Of a stretch of DNA of 64,000 nucleotides, positions 22,608 through 37,222 are shown one piece after another. A model generated the notes under the pieces. That model did not search any database and was not told where the DNA came from. It saw only the letters and a list, made by a program, of their open reading frames with translations. Origin of the DNA: Bugulina stolonifera (Eukaryota > Bryozoa > Gymnolaemata > Cheilostomatida > Bugulidae); assembly GCA_935421135.1 (NCBI GenBank), contig OW285192.1, positions 11,859,501-11,923,500 of the forward strand, written 5' to 3'. The number at the start of each line of letters is the position of its first letter. The first letter of the stretch is position 1. Made by a program: the position numbers and the translations under genes.

Positions 22608-25600
22608 ATGAGTGAAATATGGTGGAGATCAGTGGCCTTGCTGTCGGTTCTGCTGTGTGCAGCTTCTGGTTTGGTTGATGAAAATGGAACTAGTTACAGT
22701 AATCTTACAACTGGTAAGGGCACTAATCCCTTTTATTATTATCATAATTAATTAATCCGCAAATCCTGTGGTTTAATCTATAGACCTAATAGATTTATAA
22801 CTTAACTTATGGTACTATTATTAGTATTCAGATTGAGCAGTATAAATGGATACCTGGACCTGTAATAAGAACTGGTAGTATCTAGACCCTGAAAGTACAT
22901 AGTCACACATTATTTGGTGTTAAGGGGTAAGGTGTAGCGAGGCTATGAAGTTACATGTAGGTTTTAATAGATAGAATTCAGGCTAAGGACGAATACAACG
23001 CAATATAGGGGGCACTGAAGAAAATTATTGTAGTTCCATTCAAATAAAGCCAATGTATGTATGAAATTTATTCCGGACACCTTTCATGAGGCAGCTTTGA
23101 ATGATTAAATTCCTGAAGTCCACTAAGTACAACACATGCTTGTTCATACTATTCCTCAGCTAGTAAATGTTGATAGAATAAGTTATATCCTTGTTCAGCT
23201 CACTACAATCTGTAGATATTGTTTTGAAATCAGTAATCATGATATTGCACTGAGCTGCTAATGGATCACATTATATAACCAGGAAAAGTATGTAATATGT
23301 GCTCAATACTCTACAATATACACCCTACAGTCTATTATAATAGTGGTACTAATTATTTTTTATGCATGGATAAAATCAAATATTGTTTGTTGTTGTGCAT
23401 TGAACTGTACAGTGTTGTTATCTCTTGTTATTTTGTTCACTCTGGTCAGTTGGAAGCTTCCAATCTGTTGATTAGTCATGGTCACTCACTCGGTCTCTCA
23501 GTCTGTAAATCCTTGGTCCTCAGTCTGACTTACTCTAACTCATTTATCCTCAGGCTACACTAACTGGAAGTATAATCTTCACCAGGAGAAGATAATTGCT
23601 AAATCTTTATCATACTGCTGGTAAAACAAATATGGTCCGAGTATATGAGTGTTGAAAAGATTCATCTAATATTATATGCATACCAGATTAGCATTTTGTG
23701 GTCTCAAAAAGGAATTATTATGCAATGATGGAATATGTTGTACTTTTAAAGTGCCTCAAATATATGTAGGCCTACATGTAGCCAGGAAATGCGTGTCATG
23801 TGGTGTACATTGCCAACTCTAAAAGAACCTACATGTAAAGTGCTAGTATAAAGCTTTTAAAGTGCAAGAATGCTCAGCGGTGGAGAAGTAGGCCTACCAC
23901 ATGCTATGGTGACATTTTTGTTCATTGAATGATTTATGTTTTCTGCAGGCAAATAATTCAAGTATAGATAGTGTTCTGACATTGTGCATGCCTCTGCTTG
24001 GTTCTTGGTCTTCGTTTTAAAATAAAGAAGCGGTGTGTGTTTACTTACATATAAACGCCTACACAGGTCTAGCTACATATTCATATACCATTCTATAAAC
24101 TCGTATCGGCCTATGCCTACACATTCATTTATTCTTACACTGTACGTTCATCTATACTTACACTGTACATTCATATACACTTACACTGTACCTTTATCTA
24201 TACTTACACTGTACACTCATATACACACCTCTACACCTTGACTTATACCTCCTTCTTCCCTCACCTCTCTACTCACAGCACCTAAACAAGTAATGCGACT
24301 TCAAGATCATGCTGTAGAGAAGACGACTGACGCTGCAGAAGAACACAGAGGTCATCTACCTTGTGAGCTGACAGTTGCTGGCTTCCATTGGGCTACAGTA
24401 CAGCATCACATGATCATTGCAACTTTCCTCTTCTTCTCAGCCATTACTAAGATATGTAAGTATAAAGTTGTATCTGGGACTACACATATGTATGTACATG
24501 TTCATGTATCTATACGTATGTATGTACATGTCCATGTATCTAGGGCTACACGTATGTATGCACATGTCCATGTATCTAGGGCTACACGTATATATGTACA
24601 TGTTCATGTATCTACACGTATGTATGTACATGTCCATGTATCTAGGGCTACACATATGTATGTACATGTCCATGTATCTAGGGCTACACATATGTATGTA
24701 CATATGCACAACATATTGTTGTACCTAGGGCTACATGCACGCATGTTTATGTCCATGTATTTAGGGCTAAACGTACACGTGTATATGTCCACGTACACTG
24801 TATCTAGGGCTACATTTGTACATGTTTATGTACGTGTAAAGCCTATGTTCCTCTTCATGCTAATAAGTTCTGCTTACATGAAAGGTCTAATAAGTGATTT
24901 ATTAAACCTGATTTTGAAGAAATACATGGCCATTGCCCTTTTACCAACTGATTAAACATACATGTACATAATATATACAATGTTAATCATTAATATTATA
25001 TTATGATATTGTGATTTATTATTTTATAGGTTTCCATCATGCTGGATATCTGGTTACCAAAATTCCAGAATCATGGTAAGTTTGAGCTTAGTCAATATTT
25101 ACCCTTCAGTAACTGCTGTCCACTACATGTACAGTAACTGTTGTCCACTACATGTACAGTAACTGTTGTCCACTACCTGTACAGTAACTGTTGTCCACTA
25201 CCTGTATAGTAACTGTTGTCCACTACCTGTATAGTAACTGTTGTCCACTACCTGTATAGTAACTGTTGTCCACTACCTGTATAGTAACTGTTGTCCACTA
25301 CCTGTACAGTAACTACAATTACAATCATGTTCTGTTGTGTTTTGTAGCCTGCTGATCGTGCTTGGAACAATAGCTGGTACGATATTCACGTAAGTAAACA
25401 GACTTTCGACATGAACAGACTCATACATGTAGGTGATACTATCTATTTCAGTATATTTAAATCCAAGGTGATACGCTGATGTGAATTATTGTTTATTGCC
25501 ATATTGACATACTTACATCATAGGTTTAGTCATCCGCTATTCTCAGTCATGTCCAATGACTAGCCATTTTCAACTCAGTCTAGTAGTGTGATATTGTCTT

Positions 25601-28600
25601 CATCTTCTAAAATCTCTGCTTATGACATGGTAATGAACTGCAAGCATGGAGATTATAGTTGTTTATTTTGCTTATTTCACTGCTATTCTCACAGATCTAA
25701 TGCACCATGGTAATTCCCTAGTATTGTGTGGTATAACTTCCATCTCATCATACGTTTTGAAGGTGTAATACTATGTATTCTATAGAATCTACGCTGTGTG
25801 CGTTGTAGCTCATATACTTCTTACATGTAGGAAGATAGACGTGTAATTAATATACAAACAACAATAAGAGAGTAGTTGTCTTACCTTAACACACACATAT
25901 ATATACATGTACATGACTGTGTGCACTATACATCATGTACTGTAGATTCTCTACAGATCCCGAGTCATTCCCTTCAGACTTAAAGACGTTGCGTCCAGAG
26001 ATGTTCTTTCTGGTTCTGCTACCTCCGTAAGTGTTACAATTGGTTGTTTGTACTGGTAGTTTTTTGATGCTGGAGATAGCAATGTGTACTCACAGGTGTT
26101 GCAGTTTGTCAGATTACACAGCATAACCCTGCTATGTATTTATTATACCTACTCAATGCTTACTTATATTTTATATGATGAGAATAATATGCAAGGTTGC
26201 TATTGCTCAGTTAATTTCCACGTGGGTTTACATAGTGTATCTCATTTTCACGTGGGCACACATAGTGTATCTCATTTCCATGTGGGTACACATAGTGTTT
26301 CTCATTTTTACGTGCAACTGAGTCTCTTTGATCACTCAATTTATATGCTGCCATATTTTACATGCTGCCGTAGTCTCTATGAACGCTGTAGACCACAGCA
26401 TCATGTTAATCTAGTAGATGGTATCTTCATGCTTGTATGCTTGCTGTATTTGTAGAATAGTTCTAGAAGCTTCTTATAGTTTACATAACAGAGTCTTCTT
26501 TGATAACATCGGCTCTATCCTTACATTCGCTGTCATTGTAAGTTATCTCCCTTGTTAAAATTATTGTCACATTTGAAACAGAATTTTGAATTAGTTCATT
26601 GGTAACAAGGTTATCTGAAGTTCATTCAGATGTTACTAGAATCCTTACGAGTATGACATATCAAATTTTACCAAATATATTAAATTTTTCTATTATACTT
26701 GTAGGGTACCATAGTGAGCTGCTTTTTTATTGGTGAGTATTGTTTTACTGCCTGGTAGACAGTCTTGAGTTTTGAAATTGATAATGAAATATATTTTGTT
26801 TTGTTAATATAAATACTAATGATTAGTATATAGATTCAAGATAATAAAGTATACTTTGCTCTATGTTCTTCATTGATTCGTAATGGCAATGTGTCCTTCC
26901 TACCTGCAGGTCCTATTTTATATGGTCTGTCATATGCTGGAGCGCTACCTGGTGGTGATAAGGTCTCATTTATACACTGTATGCTGTTTGCATCTATCAT
27001 AGTAGCAGTGGACCCAGTAGCTGTAAGTATACACTTGTACAGTCACAGTAACTAATTGGTACAATCTAACCGTCATCTTTTTGAGTGCAATAATTTCAAT
27101 GCTGGTAGTTGGTTAAAATGCAAGCAAGTTTTCAATCTTTATACATTGTTCTATACCTGGTTGGTCTGACCGCAGAGTACTGGGTATTGACACGTTCTAG
27201 TTTCTAATAGCATTATTGTTGTATGGGTACAGTTACAACATGTACGTGTACTATACTGTGTCACTAACTGGAGAATGTTTGGATTCAATATAGTACCTTA
27301 GCACTGGTTGAAGAGTATTGTAATAGTTATATGCATACAATAAGTACAAATATAATAATGTGCTTAATATTTGATGGATAACTTTGCGATTTTTTTACAG
27401 GTTTTGGCAATATTCCAAGAAGTTGGAGTAAATACTGTTTTATATTTCCTAGTATTTGGGGAGTCATTGCTCAATGGTAAATGTTACACACCATTTCTAT
27501 GTAGTCTTTGTAACATCAGATAATTTTGTAACCTGTATGTTATTATATGTACACATCGCATTCTTCCTGTGTTGCTACCCAAAACCCTTTTCCATCGGAG
27601 TTACAATGTAATATTTAATTGACAAGGCAAACCTAAATCAAGAGAAGACAACCCTGTGCCATTTTCCATTTCTGTTTTATGACCAAAAGTCTTTATTTAT
27701 TGCTGAAATATTCTGGTTAAATAAGGTTATTATCCAACTTGATTTGTTTTTAATTCCTGTTTTAATTATTTCTACATGTATTTTGCATGCTTATTCAAGT
27801 CTCCATATACTTGCGTCTGGTAAGTGTTCATATGAATGTTGTAACTACCTGAGTGGATTGAAACTTGTAAATTGTGTGCTTGACATATTACATGTATATT
27901 AAAACTGTGTTTGTATGTGTTAATTTGTGTCGTATGTGATAGACTTTGAACCTTATTTCAGATGCTGTAACCTTGGTGCTATACAATACAGTTGAGGGTA
28001 TCAACTGCTATTTAGAGGAGGGGATAGAGGTCACGCCTGTTACTTATGTTATTGCTGTATTGAAGTTCTTTGCTACAAGTCTGGGTGGTGTTGTAATTGG
28101 CATTATATATGGCACCTTAACGTCCTTGTTAACTAAATACACAGTTGAGACCAGAGGTAAGTTTATATCATCAGTGCCTGTGACAGATGGTTGCAAGTGC
28201 TACTTCAACCTGGACATCCATAGTGACAGCTTTAGCAAAGTGCTCTGCTTGGTGTTAACTATCGTAATTTCAAAATCATCAGGTGTTAATAGGCATTGTA
28301 CGGAGGGATATTTAGGCCAAGCACCTGTTCATATACAAACAGCTTTGTATGTGGCACTGATCATTGTATATATTTTTATATATAGTTTGAAGGGTTATAA
28401 CTTGGGCGCATTGTTCTTCTGGTTATAATGAGTTATCTAATTAAATGCATGTTCTTCAGTACGGCTACTGGAGTTTTATTTTTATCCATGAAACATATGA
28501 AACAGAGTGAAACCAAATTTTATCACTATATTAGTTTCAACTTTTAACTGCACTCATCATATAAAATACTCTATTAATTTATTTATATTTTTCTCTGCCA

Positions 28601-31600
28601 AGCATTGAGCTCGCTTTAGCAGAATACAAGAGCTTAATTTAGATAAGATATAGTTGAACATTGTACACATGGGAGAGCAACTCTAGTTGTATCATTCCTA
28701 ATTTTCTGAGTGGTTTGTTCACCCATTGTGGTGTAGATATGTTCGCAGTGGTTTATTCATCCATTCTAATGTAGATATTTGTGAACTTTTACAGTTGTTG
28801 AACCATTGGTCCTCTTCTCCATGGCTTACCTTTCCTATGTCTCTTCTGAGCTCTTCCAGTTCTCTGGGATTGTCGGGTAAGTTTAGACATCATGGTAACA
28901 TACTCAACATGTTACCTCACATAATAGAAATACTTAATAATATTAAGTCAGATTATCATAATTATACTGTATGTGTATACACTAAGCAGTCTTATTACTA
29001 ACTCACCAAACTATAGTGAAGTGCAAATATAAAGTTTTTGCTACAGTACTGGTTTGATACCTTCTATCAACTATGAGAGGTTGATGGTGGCCTACACAAT
29101 TTTAAACAGAACTATTTGCCCTGTAGAATGTATCATATTATTTCAAGTACAATTTATTTATCGGTAATAATGTTATGTACATGTATATGATAATTTACCT
29201 AGCTTGTGCCAGTTATGAACAATCAACAGACGTCTGCTTTAGTGTTGTGCTGTAGTTGTGGATTCTTGTACTTTTTAGGATCACAGTCTGTGGTCTTGTC
29301 CAAGCTCAATATGCATTCCACAACATATCACACAAGTCGTATGTGACAGTGAAATACTTTACAAAAATGGCTAGGTAAGTGTACACTATTGTCATAATAA
29401 TATAGAAATGAGCATTAAAATTAATATATTTTAGTATATTTCCTTGTATCCCAATATTTTTGTTGGTTTATTGTGCAGCATATTTATTAAATAAATGGCC
29501 AAACTTGTGTATCTCTTGGTGGTCTCTCAGTTTAATTACACTTCTGTGTCTATGACACCCATCTAACACAGTAGTTATCTTTCCTTGTAGTATGTGTAAG
29601 AGCTATCTTCACTGTAAAATTAGTGGTAATCTGCTTTTTACTGTAGCTCAGCTGCCGATTCTATTATATTTCTTTACCTCGGGCTAAATCTGGTAAGGCT
29701 GGACCACGAATGGCACTCAGGCTTCATCATAGCTACAGTTCTCCTTACTCTGCTCGGCAGATTTATAGGTGAAGGTTAAACGTCATAATAAGATACCTGC
29801 AAGTTTAGCTCTTGAATTGAATATTTTTTATGATATTGTTCTATTCATTTTATGACTAGATATTTTCATATATGCGGTAACATAACCAATATCTATATAG
29901 CTTATCGCATGGGTTTGTTTTTGTTTGCTTGTAGTTATTTATGGACTCAGTGTGCTGGTGAACAAAAAGCGACTAAGAAATATTACTAAACGTGAACAGT
30001 TCATTATGGTGAGTTTAGGGATGCTTACATGTGTATAGTTATCACATTTACCATAATTATAATGTTTTTACGATTTATAAAGTTTATGGTTTTCCCGTGA
30101 CAAACTAGGAGTTGTCTCATCCAGCACAGTATTTGTTGTTATCGCAATAGCGTAAACAATATTGCTTCTAATGCCAGTGTTGATACTACCCATATTGATA
30201 CTTGTATTGGTCAAGCCATTGTCCGAAATTATTAATCAGTACATGCGGTTCTCTATTTCTGTCTGTGTTGCAGGCATATGGTGGTTTGAGAGGGGCGGTA
30301 GCGTTCTCCTTGGTATCCCTGCTCGCAGATAAGCTGGACAAGAAAATTCAAAGCATGTTTATGACAACCACACTGGTGGTGATTATATTTACTGTATTTA
30401 TACAGGTAAGTGGATGATTTCGTGTTATGATCACTTTATGCCAGGCAAGACTGGCATTTGCTGTACTAATACTATTATTCTACTATAAATATATGCGTGT
30501 GCAATGTATATCCAATTTAACAGATCTTGTTGCAGGGTTGTTTACACTTGGTATGCTAGAGTTGTCCTCTCTTTTTGAAATGTATGCCGTAGAGTTCTTA
30601 TAAACTGACTGTAAGCCTTAGCTTTTAAACATTGACTGGCAGAGTGATTGTAGTCCTGATGCTGTGACTTTAGCCTTATATTCCATAACAATTTTGTGCA
30701 CTTCTTTAGGGTGGGACTATCAAACCATTGGTATCTCTACTCGATATTAGGACCAAAGACAAAGAAGATGAGATACTACTATTTCAAGAACTCAATGCTA
30801 ATGTTACTGACCATGTAATGGCTGGTATTGAAGAGATCGTTGGAGCTAGAGGACAATTCTTTTTCTATGTGAGTGTCATCTTTGCTTGAATTGTTTAGGT
30901 CTAAGTTTCTGTATAAATTAGTTATTACGCAACGTTCTTGAGGGTTTGTCCAATATAATACCGCAATTATACAACATTTGTGTTTATTACTTAATGTACT
31001 GCATGTTTTTTAGTGCAGCTTTAAACACGCTTCCAATATTTTGCCACACAAATAAGCTACTAAACCATTAGTAATTTGGAGTATGTACGTGTATGTTTGA
31101 ATCTATTGCTATTTCAGGACTGGTTTGTTAATTTAGATGACAAATATATAAAACATAAACTGCAGAGGAATCCACTTCGAAAAGACGAGAAGATAATGAA
31201 GATTTATGAGAAGATAGCTCTAAAGTAAATGTCTAAAAATAGATAGTAGCTCTCAAGTGTCTGAAATAGATAATAATGTTGTATTGGTAAAGTAAGATAT
31301 TGATAGATTGCATATATTGCATGTATATTATATAGAATATATATCACTGCATACACTTATGACTACATACATCAGAATATGTAAGTGAAAATGACCTATT
31401 ACTGTGGACAAATGCAGGTTACATATTAGTATATCTGGAGGAGTGTGACAAGAAATAAGGGCTAACGTTTATATAACGCAATAGAATTTTCTGTTAAAAA
31501 GATTCTACTGATTTCGAAGATCCAGTGACATTATTTATTGTGTTGGGTGACATATTAACCAATGACTGGCATAGTGACCGAGGGCTGACTTAGTAAATGA

Positions 31601-34600
31601 GGACTGGCATAGTAACTGAGGGCTGGCTTAGTAAATGAGGACTGACTTGGTAACCGAGGACTGACTTAGTAACCAAGGACTGACTTAGTAAACATTATAT
31701 TTTGTAGACAGCATTTTGCTAACCTACGAGGAGCTGAGATCGCTGAGAATTTTATGAAGCAGTCAATGAGTGAAGATCTGTGAGTTATAGTATAATAATT
31801 GAGGTCTATAAGTATATAACAACATCCAAATTATCTGACCATTTCAACAGTTTCTATCCTCATTGTTGTTGACTGTCGGTTTCCTGACGTTTTATCATTC
31901 GTGACAATGTGAGAAGTTCTGGTATTAGTATTGTGTAATGGTAATTGTTTGGTTTCCTTGTCTAGGTTATATAAGATAGACAGTGTTCCATCTCTACACC
32001 CTGCCGTATCTGAGGTGTACGGCCCTTCAAGGATAGGACGCCCCTCCTTACTTAGCCAGCTCACTAGATATGGCAATGTGGAAGAACCTGAACAGATTGA
32101 TGACATAGCTTACATCACTCCAGAAATGCTTGATGGTGAATATTACTCTGGTCTAGTACCTGCATACCTTTATTATACCCATGTACCTGTATACCTTTAT
32201 TATACCCATGTACCTGTATACCTAGTGTACAAGTATATACATATACTGCATGTGTGTCCTATACCTACATACTGGTATACAATATGTACATTTACATTCA
32301 CCTCTATTATGTACATGTAAATATTTAGATCTAAAAGTAAGTGCATATTATACATGTACGTCTACACCGAGGTTTATACACATGTATATACCAGTCATAA
32401 CTTGCTGTTGGTCAGAAATAATAGAAGTATTTGATATGATTATAATGCACCCATATAATATATTATGATATGGTTATGTATATAGATGAAGAGGTGACAG
32501 CGTTACAGCAAAGGCGAATGTCACGGCAGCAGACGGTTCTGGATAATGACTTGAAGAATCCCCAACAACTCAGACTGCTGCTCACGAAACCTGGCTCATC
32601 AGTACGTATGGTGTACCGTAATAATAACATAACTATGTAATAGTGTGTACCTTAACAATAATATAACTATGTAATAGTGTGCACCATAACAATAATGCAA
32701 CTATGTACTAGTGTGTACCCCAACAATAATGTAACTATATAATAGTGTGTACCTTGGCAGTGCTGTCTATCGCTGTCTATTGCTATTGCTAGTTTGAAAT
32801 ATAAACAAACTTGATACCTTGAACTAGGTCGTGTTTGAAAATATAATTGCTGGTAGTGAAGTCTTGTACTTGTAATATCAAATAGATGGAGACGAGAGAA
32901 TTACACATGCACAATGATATGGATGATAGATCTAACCTTATGTACCTCCTCCAAGAGAAGAACAAAAGACTGGAGAGATTCAAGAGAAGTGTGAGCAATG
33001 TAGGTACAGATAACTCCTCTATGCAACTACCGACCACTGGAATGGCTACTATACCTGAAGGTAGGATTAAGAATTATGTCCTCATAATGGTGAAATTCCA
33101 TGATGAATGATTTTAAATTAATTCTTTAAAGCCTCATAGACTGTAGACTTAATGCTATAACATTTTTGAAATTTGGCGAAATTGCAAAATATTTAGTGTT
33201 AAATTCGCGATGCTGTATTTACTATATTATGTGTTAGAGGATGCTAAGGCTAACACAGCTATGCCTTTGTTGCGGGCTCGTCGTCCAGGTAAGCTGCATT
33301 GAGACATGCTATTAATAGAGGCACATGTAGTCATATAGTGTGTTGATGTGCTAGATAGCTAAGATGGCTCAACTCTAACCTAACTCAACATAGCCTAGGC
33401 AGACTGTCAACCTTTATATCCTGATTGCATATATAACTGTCAACACAAGTGACAACCAAGGTGTGGGAATATGATACTCATGCTCAGCTCATATAATACC
33501 TAATCTGTATAATTATATATCTATGCTCACTGCTCCAGCTGCTATTGAAGGACTGACTGTGTTCTGTCTAGATCTCTGGTGCATCTGTTTGGCGTAAATT
33601 TTTTTTTAAATATGTAGTTTTATAATTTTGAAACTCTAGTGAAAAAGAATATGCATGAGTCAGTGTTGTATGCATGCCAGCAGAGCATGGGCACATGAGC
33701 TATTAATAATAATTAGAAGTTGTTGTCTCTCATTTTGGAAGAAGACAACTTCAAATTCTGATCAACAACTTTGAGTGCCTTTGGCTAATCAACTAGTATT
33801 TTTTACTGCATCAGAAATAGCCAAATGCAGTACATGTGGGTATCTACAGTGTAGATTTCTAAGTTGTTATACTGCTCTAGTCTTTACTGCAGTAGAGGAT
33901 TGTTTATTTTCTACTATTCGATCAAGTCATTTCTCTTCGATAATAATTTGTGATCCAAGATGATGAATTGTCTAATTATTTGATTACTGTTTTATTAGGT
34001 TTGTTCCCTGGACATGGATCACAGATAGTGAGGAAAGCAACTGTTGCAGGGCAGGTAAGGATCCACCCCACTTTTAACGAAATACTCATGTAAAATGTCT
34101 CACTGCTATCCAGTGGCTGGTTAGAATGTTGATGTACCTCTTATTATGGGTTATCTTCTCAGTGTCATATCTACATGTATGTGTGGATGTCTGCATTACG
34201 AATATTTATGTTTTGAGAAAGTTTTTTTATAATTGCTATCAAATGGTGGCGGTCAAACTAAATGTGCATAAAACCATGTTATTCCCGCTAGCGCTACCAT
34301 AATCTAGTTGCTACAAATATAGATGGGAAGGCTACCCTTTGTTATTATAATTTCTACAGGCGGTCATGAAAGTGGCTAGTATTAAGCACACTTCGGTCAT
34401 CACTGCTAATTTCCCGAACAATCCCATTAGACGCCGTAGAGTCGTAAGGAATATTTCACTGTCGAAACATTAAAACTTGTACTTCTGTCTTATTATCACC
34501 ACGTCATGTCTTTAGTTCTGACTGTAAACTCTTAATAATTTTTGTCTACCATTTCATGTCTCCATAGATTCTCAGATTACTGTAAATTATGAAATATTAT

Positions 34601-35872
34601 GTAAAACTGACTATCTGGTGAGAGGTAAGACTATTTGGTGAAAGGGCCATCCATGTTGTTCTAGGAACAAAAACTAAGTCAGAAATCAAGGAGAGCCATG
34701 TTTAGCAGCCGGCCATCAAATGCTAGCAATATGTATGGTAAACTAACAGGTGGCTCATTCACAGATGAATATAATGTTGGTGGTGGTGGGGGAGCCAAGG
34801 CTAAGGTAACACTCTCTATCCAAGCCTCGCCTAGCTCTCGAGTTAGATCATATAACTGTAGACAGAGGTCATACAATATTGTAGAACTACATTATAAAAC
34901 TGTGCAATGGGGGACTAAGCTGAATGTTGTGGGCTTCTCTGTTATTTTATGTTCCTTTTTTGCATGCACATAATATACAGTCATTTACTTTCTCTTCATA
35001 TTTCCGTTATTCGCTGTTTTGTCCCATGTGTGGTGAAGGGGATTAATGATACCTGGTGCATTTACCTAACACATGCATACATGTACATTATTATAATTAT
35101 CTTATAGAAACTTTTAGTTTGGTGTATGAAGCTTTTATGCGTGACCTAAGCACTAGGTATAGACATGTACTACCTAGTAGTAATTCATCGTATGCTACTT
35201 CCAAAAATGGTAAAATGTTTTGTTTTTTTGAGGTTTTCCTAAACTATGAACTAATGAAAACTTTTGCATAAAAATTAGATGTAGGACGAGAGTTTCATTA
35301 TATTTTAGGATACAGAGAAGCAAAGACGGTTGAAGAATCTACATAGCATGAAGTCTCTCAGTGACACTGAATCTAAAACTATAGTACCTGCTGTTTCGTC
35401 ATCCAATCGCTCCACTGATCGAGCTAAACAGGTGAAAGACAAGAACAACTCTTCAGTAGACGGGGCTGGAGCGGACACTGGAGACGGGAACGACAGCGTC
35501 TTCTACCGCCACAAGACTGAAGAGGTTGATTTGCAGCATTCAGTCAGAAAACGGGACACTATAGACAATGTGTTAGAGACACTGCAGAAAACCAGCGAGA
35601 GAGATGTGGAATTAGGGGAGGCTGTTGACGCACCCTTAGCACGAAGTAGTCAAGGCTCTAGTCCATTCTCTCCTCTTCCTACGGTGGTAGAACAATCAGA
35701 CGCAGAAAGCAAATCTACATGTAAGTCGAGTGAAGCTTCTCTAGTAAGACAACCAGCAGTGAGTCAGTCTGAATATGAAGAATCAGACCATGACTCAGAA
35801 GATAATGACTCAGCAGATACCATGTTACTGACTGACAGGAAAGGTGACATGCCCACCCCTGACCAATTGTGA
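22608..35872 (+). CDS. Plasma-membrane-type Na+/H+ exchanger, SLC9 family (26 exons, 1,048 aa)
   Basis: It exchanges extracellular Na+ for cytosolic H+ across the membrane. Exons: 22608-22713, 24279-24455, 25030-25075, 25348-25389, 25946-26026, 26456-26537, 26705-26732, 26910-27022, 27401-27476, 27962-28156, 28795-28876, 29279-29374, 29647-29768, 29935-30008, 30274-30405, 30710-30868, 31118-31224, 31708-31779, 31966-32135, 32486-32601, 32886-33060, 33238-33288, 33999-34054, 34360-34443, 34665-34805, 35309-35872 (3,147 nt, all phases agree). After an N-terminal signal-like segment come IPESCLLIVLG, LRPEMFFLVLLPPIV, AVDPVA (~222) and FGESLLNDAVTLVLY (~243-257, with the transport carboxylates). 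These are followed by VEPLVLFSMAYLSYVSSEL, ISHKSYVTVKYF and AYGGLRGAVAFSL (~441). These motifs place it with NHE1-5-like exchangers rather than the endosomal NHE6/7/9 group. The cytosolic tail (~500 residues) is longer than in human NHE1; it is Ser/acidic-rich and ends in D-Q-L, a possible class III PDZ ligand. It is convergent with PEX1. Confidence 0.95.
24119..24232 (+). repeat. Tandem repeat of ~24 bp in intron 1 of the exchanger
   Basis: Four to five diverged copies of a CTTACACTGTAC-TTCATCTATA unit, ending about 45 bp before exon 2. Confidence 0.8.
24476..24830 (+). repeat. Minisatellite with ~36-bp unit in exchanger intron 2
   Basis: The units combine GTATGTACATGT, CCATGTATC and TAGGGCTACACG, about nine diverged copies, starting 20 bp after the exon-2 donor. 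It produces long spurious open frames on both strands. Confidence 0.9.
25108..25313 (+). repeat. Minisatellite, 25-bp unit, ~8 copies in exchanger intron 3
   Basis: The unit is AGTAACTGTTGTCC followed by ACTACCTGTAT, with few differences between copies. It ends 34 bp before the exon-4 acceptor. Confidence 0.95.
26216..26313 (+). repeat. Short tandem array (3 copies) in exchanger intron 5
   Basis: Three copies of an about 30-bp unit with CACGTGGG and ACATAGTGTATCTCATTT, so some copies carry the CACGTG E-box. Confidence 0.85.
31561..31693 (+). repeat. Minisatellite, 19-bp unit, 6-7 copies, abutting exon 18 of the exchanger
   Basis: The unit is GAGGACTGACTTAGTAACC with substitutions. The array ends about 14 bp before the AG of the exon-18 acceptor. 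Confidence 0.9.
32156..32232 (+). repeat. Tandem repeat, 29-bp unit, in exchanger intron 19
   Basis: Nearly identical copies of GTACCTGTATACC followed by TTTATTATACCCAT, beginning about 20 bp after the exon-19 donor. Confidence 0.9.
32611..32758 (+). repeat. Tandem repeat, 34-bp unit, ~4 copies, starting 9 bp after an exchanger donor
   Basis: The units combine GTGTGTACC, AACAATAATATAAC and TATGTAATA. The array begins directly after the exon-20 donor GTACGT. Confidence 0.9.
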
Positions 35873-37222
35873 TCACATAATCTAGCTGTGCAATCAATTA
35901 ACTCACGCAATACACACTAGGCAAGGTCATGATGTGTTTCCTTTAATTACATTTTATTTTGTTTGTATTTATTTCCTAACATATTAGTCTCAGAATAATA
36001 TTCTTTTCTCTTTCTGCAATATTCCAAATATTATTTTTACATGAATCTAGTACAGCAATTGCATTCTTGTCACCATAATATCGTAGCAACCACTTCCTCT
36101 TGACTTATGTTTCTTAACTTTGATTTTTTAGCTAGTATATTCACTGTGATCATTGTTTTCAATTGCATTGCTTTATTTCATTAGTTTTTATTGACCAGAT
36201 GAGAGAATTAGATTCTCTCAGCTTAGATAGACACATGACTATCCTAATTATGAGATGCTAATCACAACATATTTATTTATTAAATTCATTAAGGATATTC
36301 TTTTGCACAAAATCTGTAAAATAGAATACATTTTGGATTAAATGTGATGATAATCTGCATGATTACTTACTACTAAATAGACAAATAAAATATATATTTT
36401 TGTAACACAAAATGCAGTACTTAGTAGATTGAAGTATAATCTACTTGGTTGTTACTACTGTGATAGAAGTTGTCTTTTCTCTCTCAACCGGGAGGCAACT
36501 CCAACCCAATAATATGAATATTTATAGGTAGTAAACCATATGCTACCATAAAAACATCACAGTAATTTTCACAATAACAACATACGATATATCCTAAATT
36601 AAATTTGGTCATAAGATACGAAAGCAGATAAAGCCTACAAAATGTGCATGTAAACGTTAAAGATGACAAGAAGTGGGTTACAGCATACTCCAGGTATTGC
36701 CATACTGTTACATCAGAGAAACCCTTTGCTGAATGCTGGCAAGAAGTTCATTCATATTGGTCGTTTTTTTACCACTAGTCTTGCCGGTAAATCTCTCGTA
36801 GCTAAAAGTATATCAAATTGGGAGTTCTAGAGTCAGAAAAATAATGTGCTACCTACTCGGAATTATCCTGCATTCAGTTCAGGGTAATTTGTGCACAAAA
36901 ACAGAAAACTATTTGCTTTTTACCCAACTTTCAAGGTAAGCCGAGTCTAAATTTCTATCACTAAACGCTTTAGTAAAGTTTTATAGTCTTTAGCATAATT
37001 TAGTCCAAACTGAAGGCAAGGCAACTACAATGTACCAAAACAATCATCCAGTGAACTTTGTGCGTTTTCTACATACATTGTGCTATTGCATCTCAGAGTT
37101 TTTTAGATATTTCATGCTTGAATTAGTATTTGCTATGAAGTGGAGTTTGCCACTATTACCAGTACAAATATATATATTCTGGAAGCAACTACAAACATAG
37201 AGCTACAATTACAATCAGCAAC
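35873..37222. other. Convergent 3' interval between exchanger and PEX1
   Basis: This 1.35-kb interval holds the probable 3' UTRs of both genes. AATAAA near 36385 on the plus strand could serve the exchanger. No other gene is seen. Confidence 0.6.

Noticed and set aside
24293..24955. 220-codon plus-strand frame and opposing frames rich in Met-Tyr-Val-His
   Set aside because: They begin in exchanger exon 2 and run through the intronic minisatellite; only the exon part (to 24455) is coding.
25958..26026. Acceptor CTCTACAG as start of exchanger exon 5
   Set aside because: It shifts the frame away from LRPEMFFLVLLPP; the upstream acceptor ending at 25945 gives the conserved sequence.
29693..29768. 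GTAAGG donor inside exchanger exon 13
   Set aside because: Read-through encodes the expected SLC9 helix and keeps phase with exon 14, so the donor is not used in the main model.
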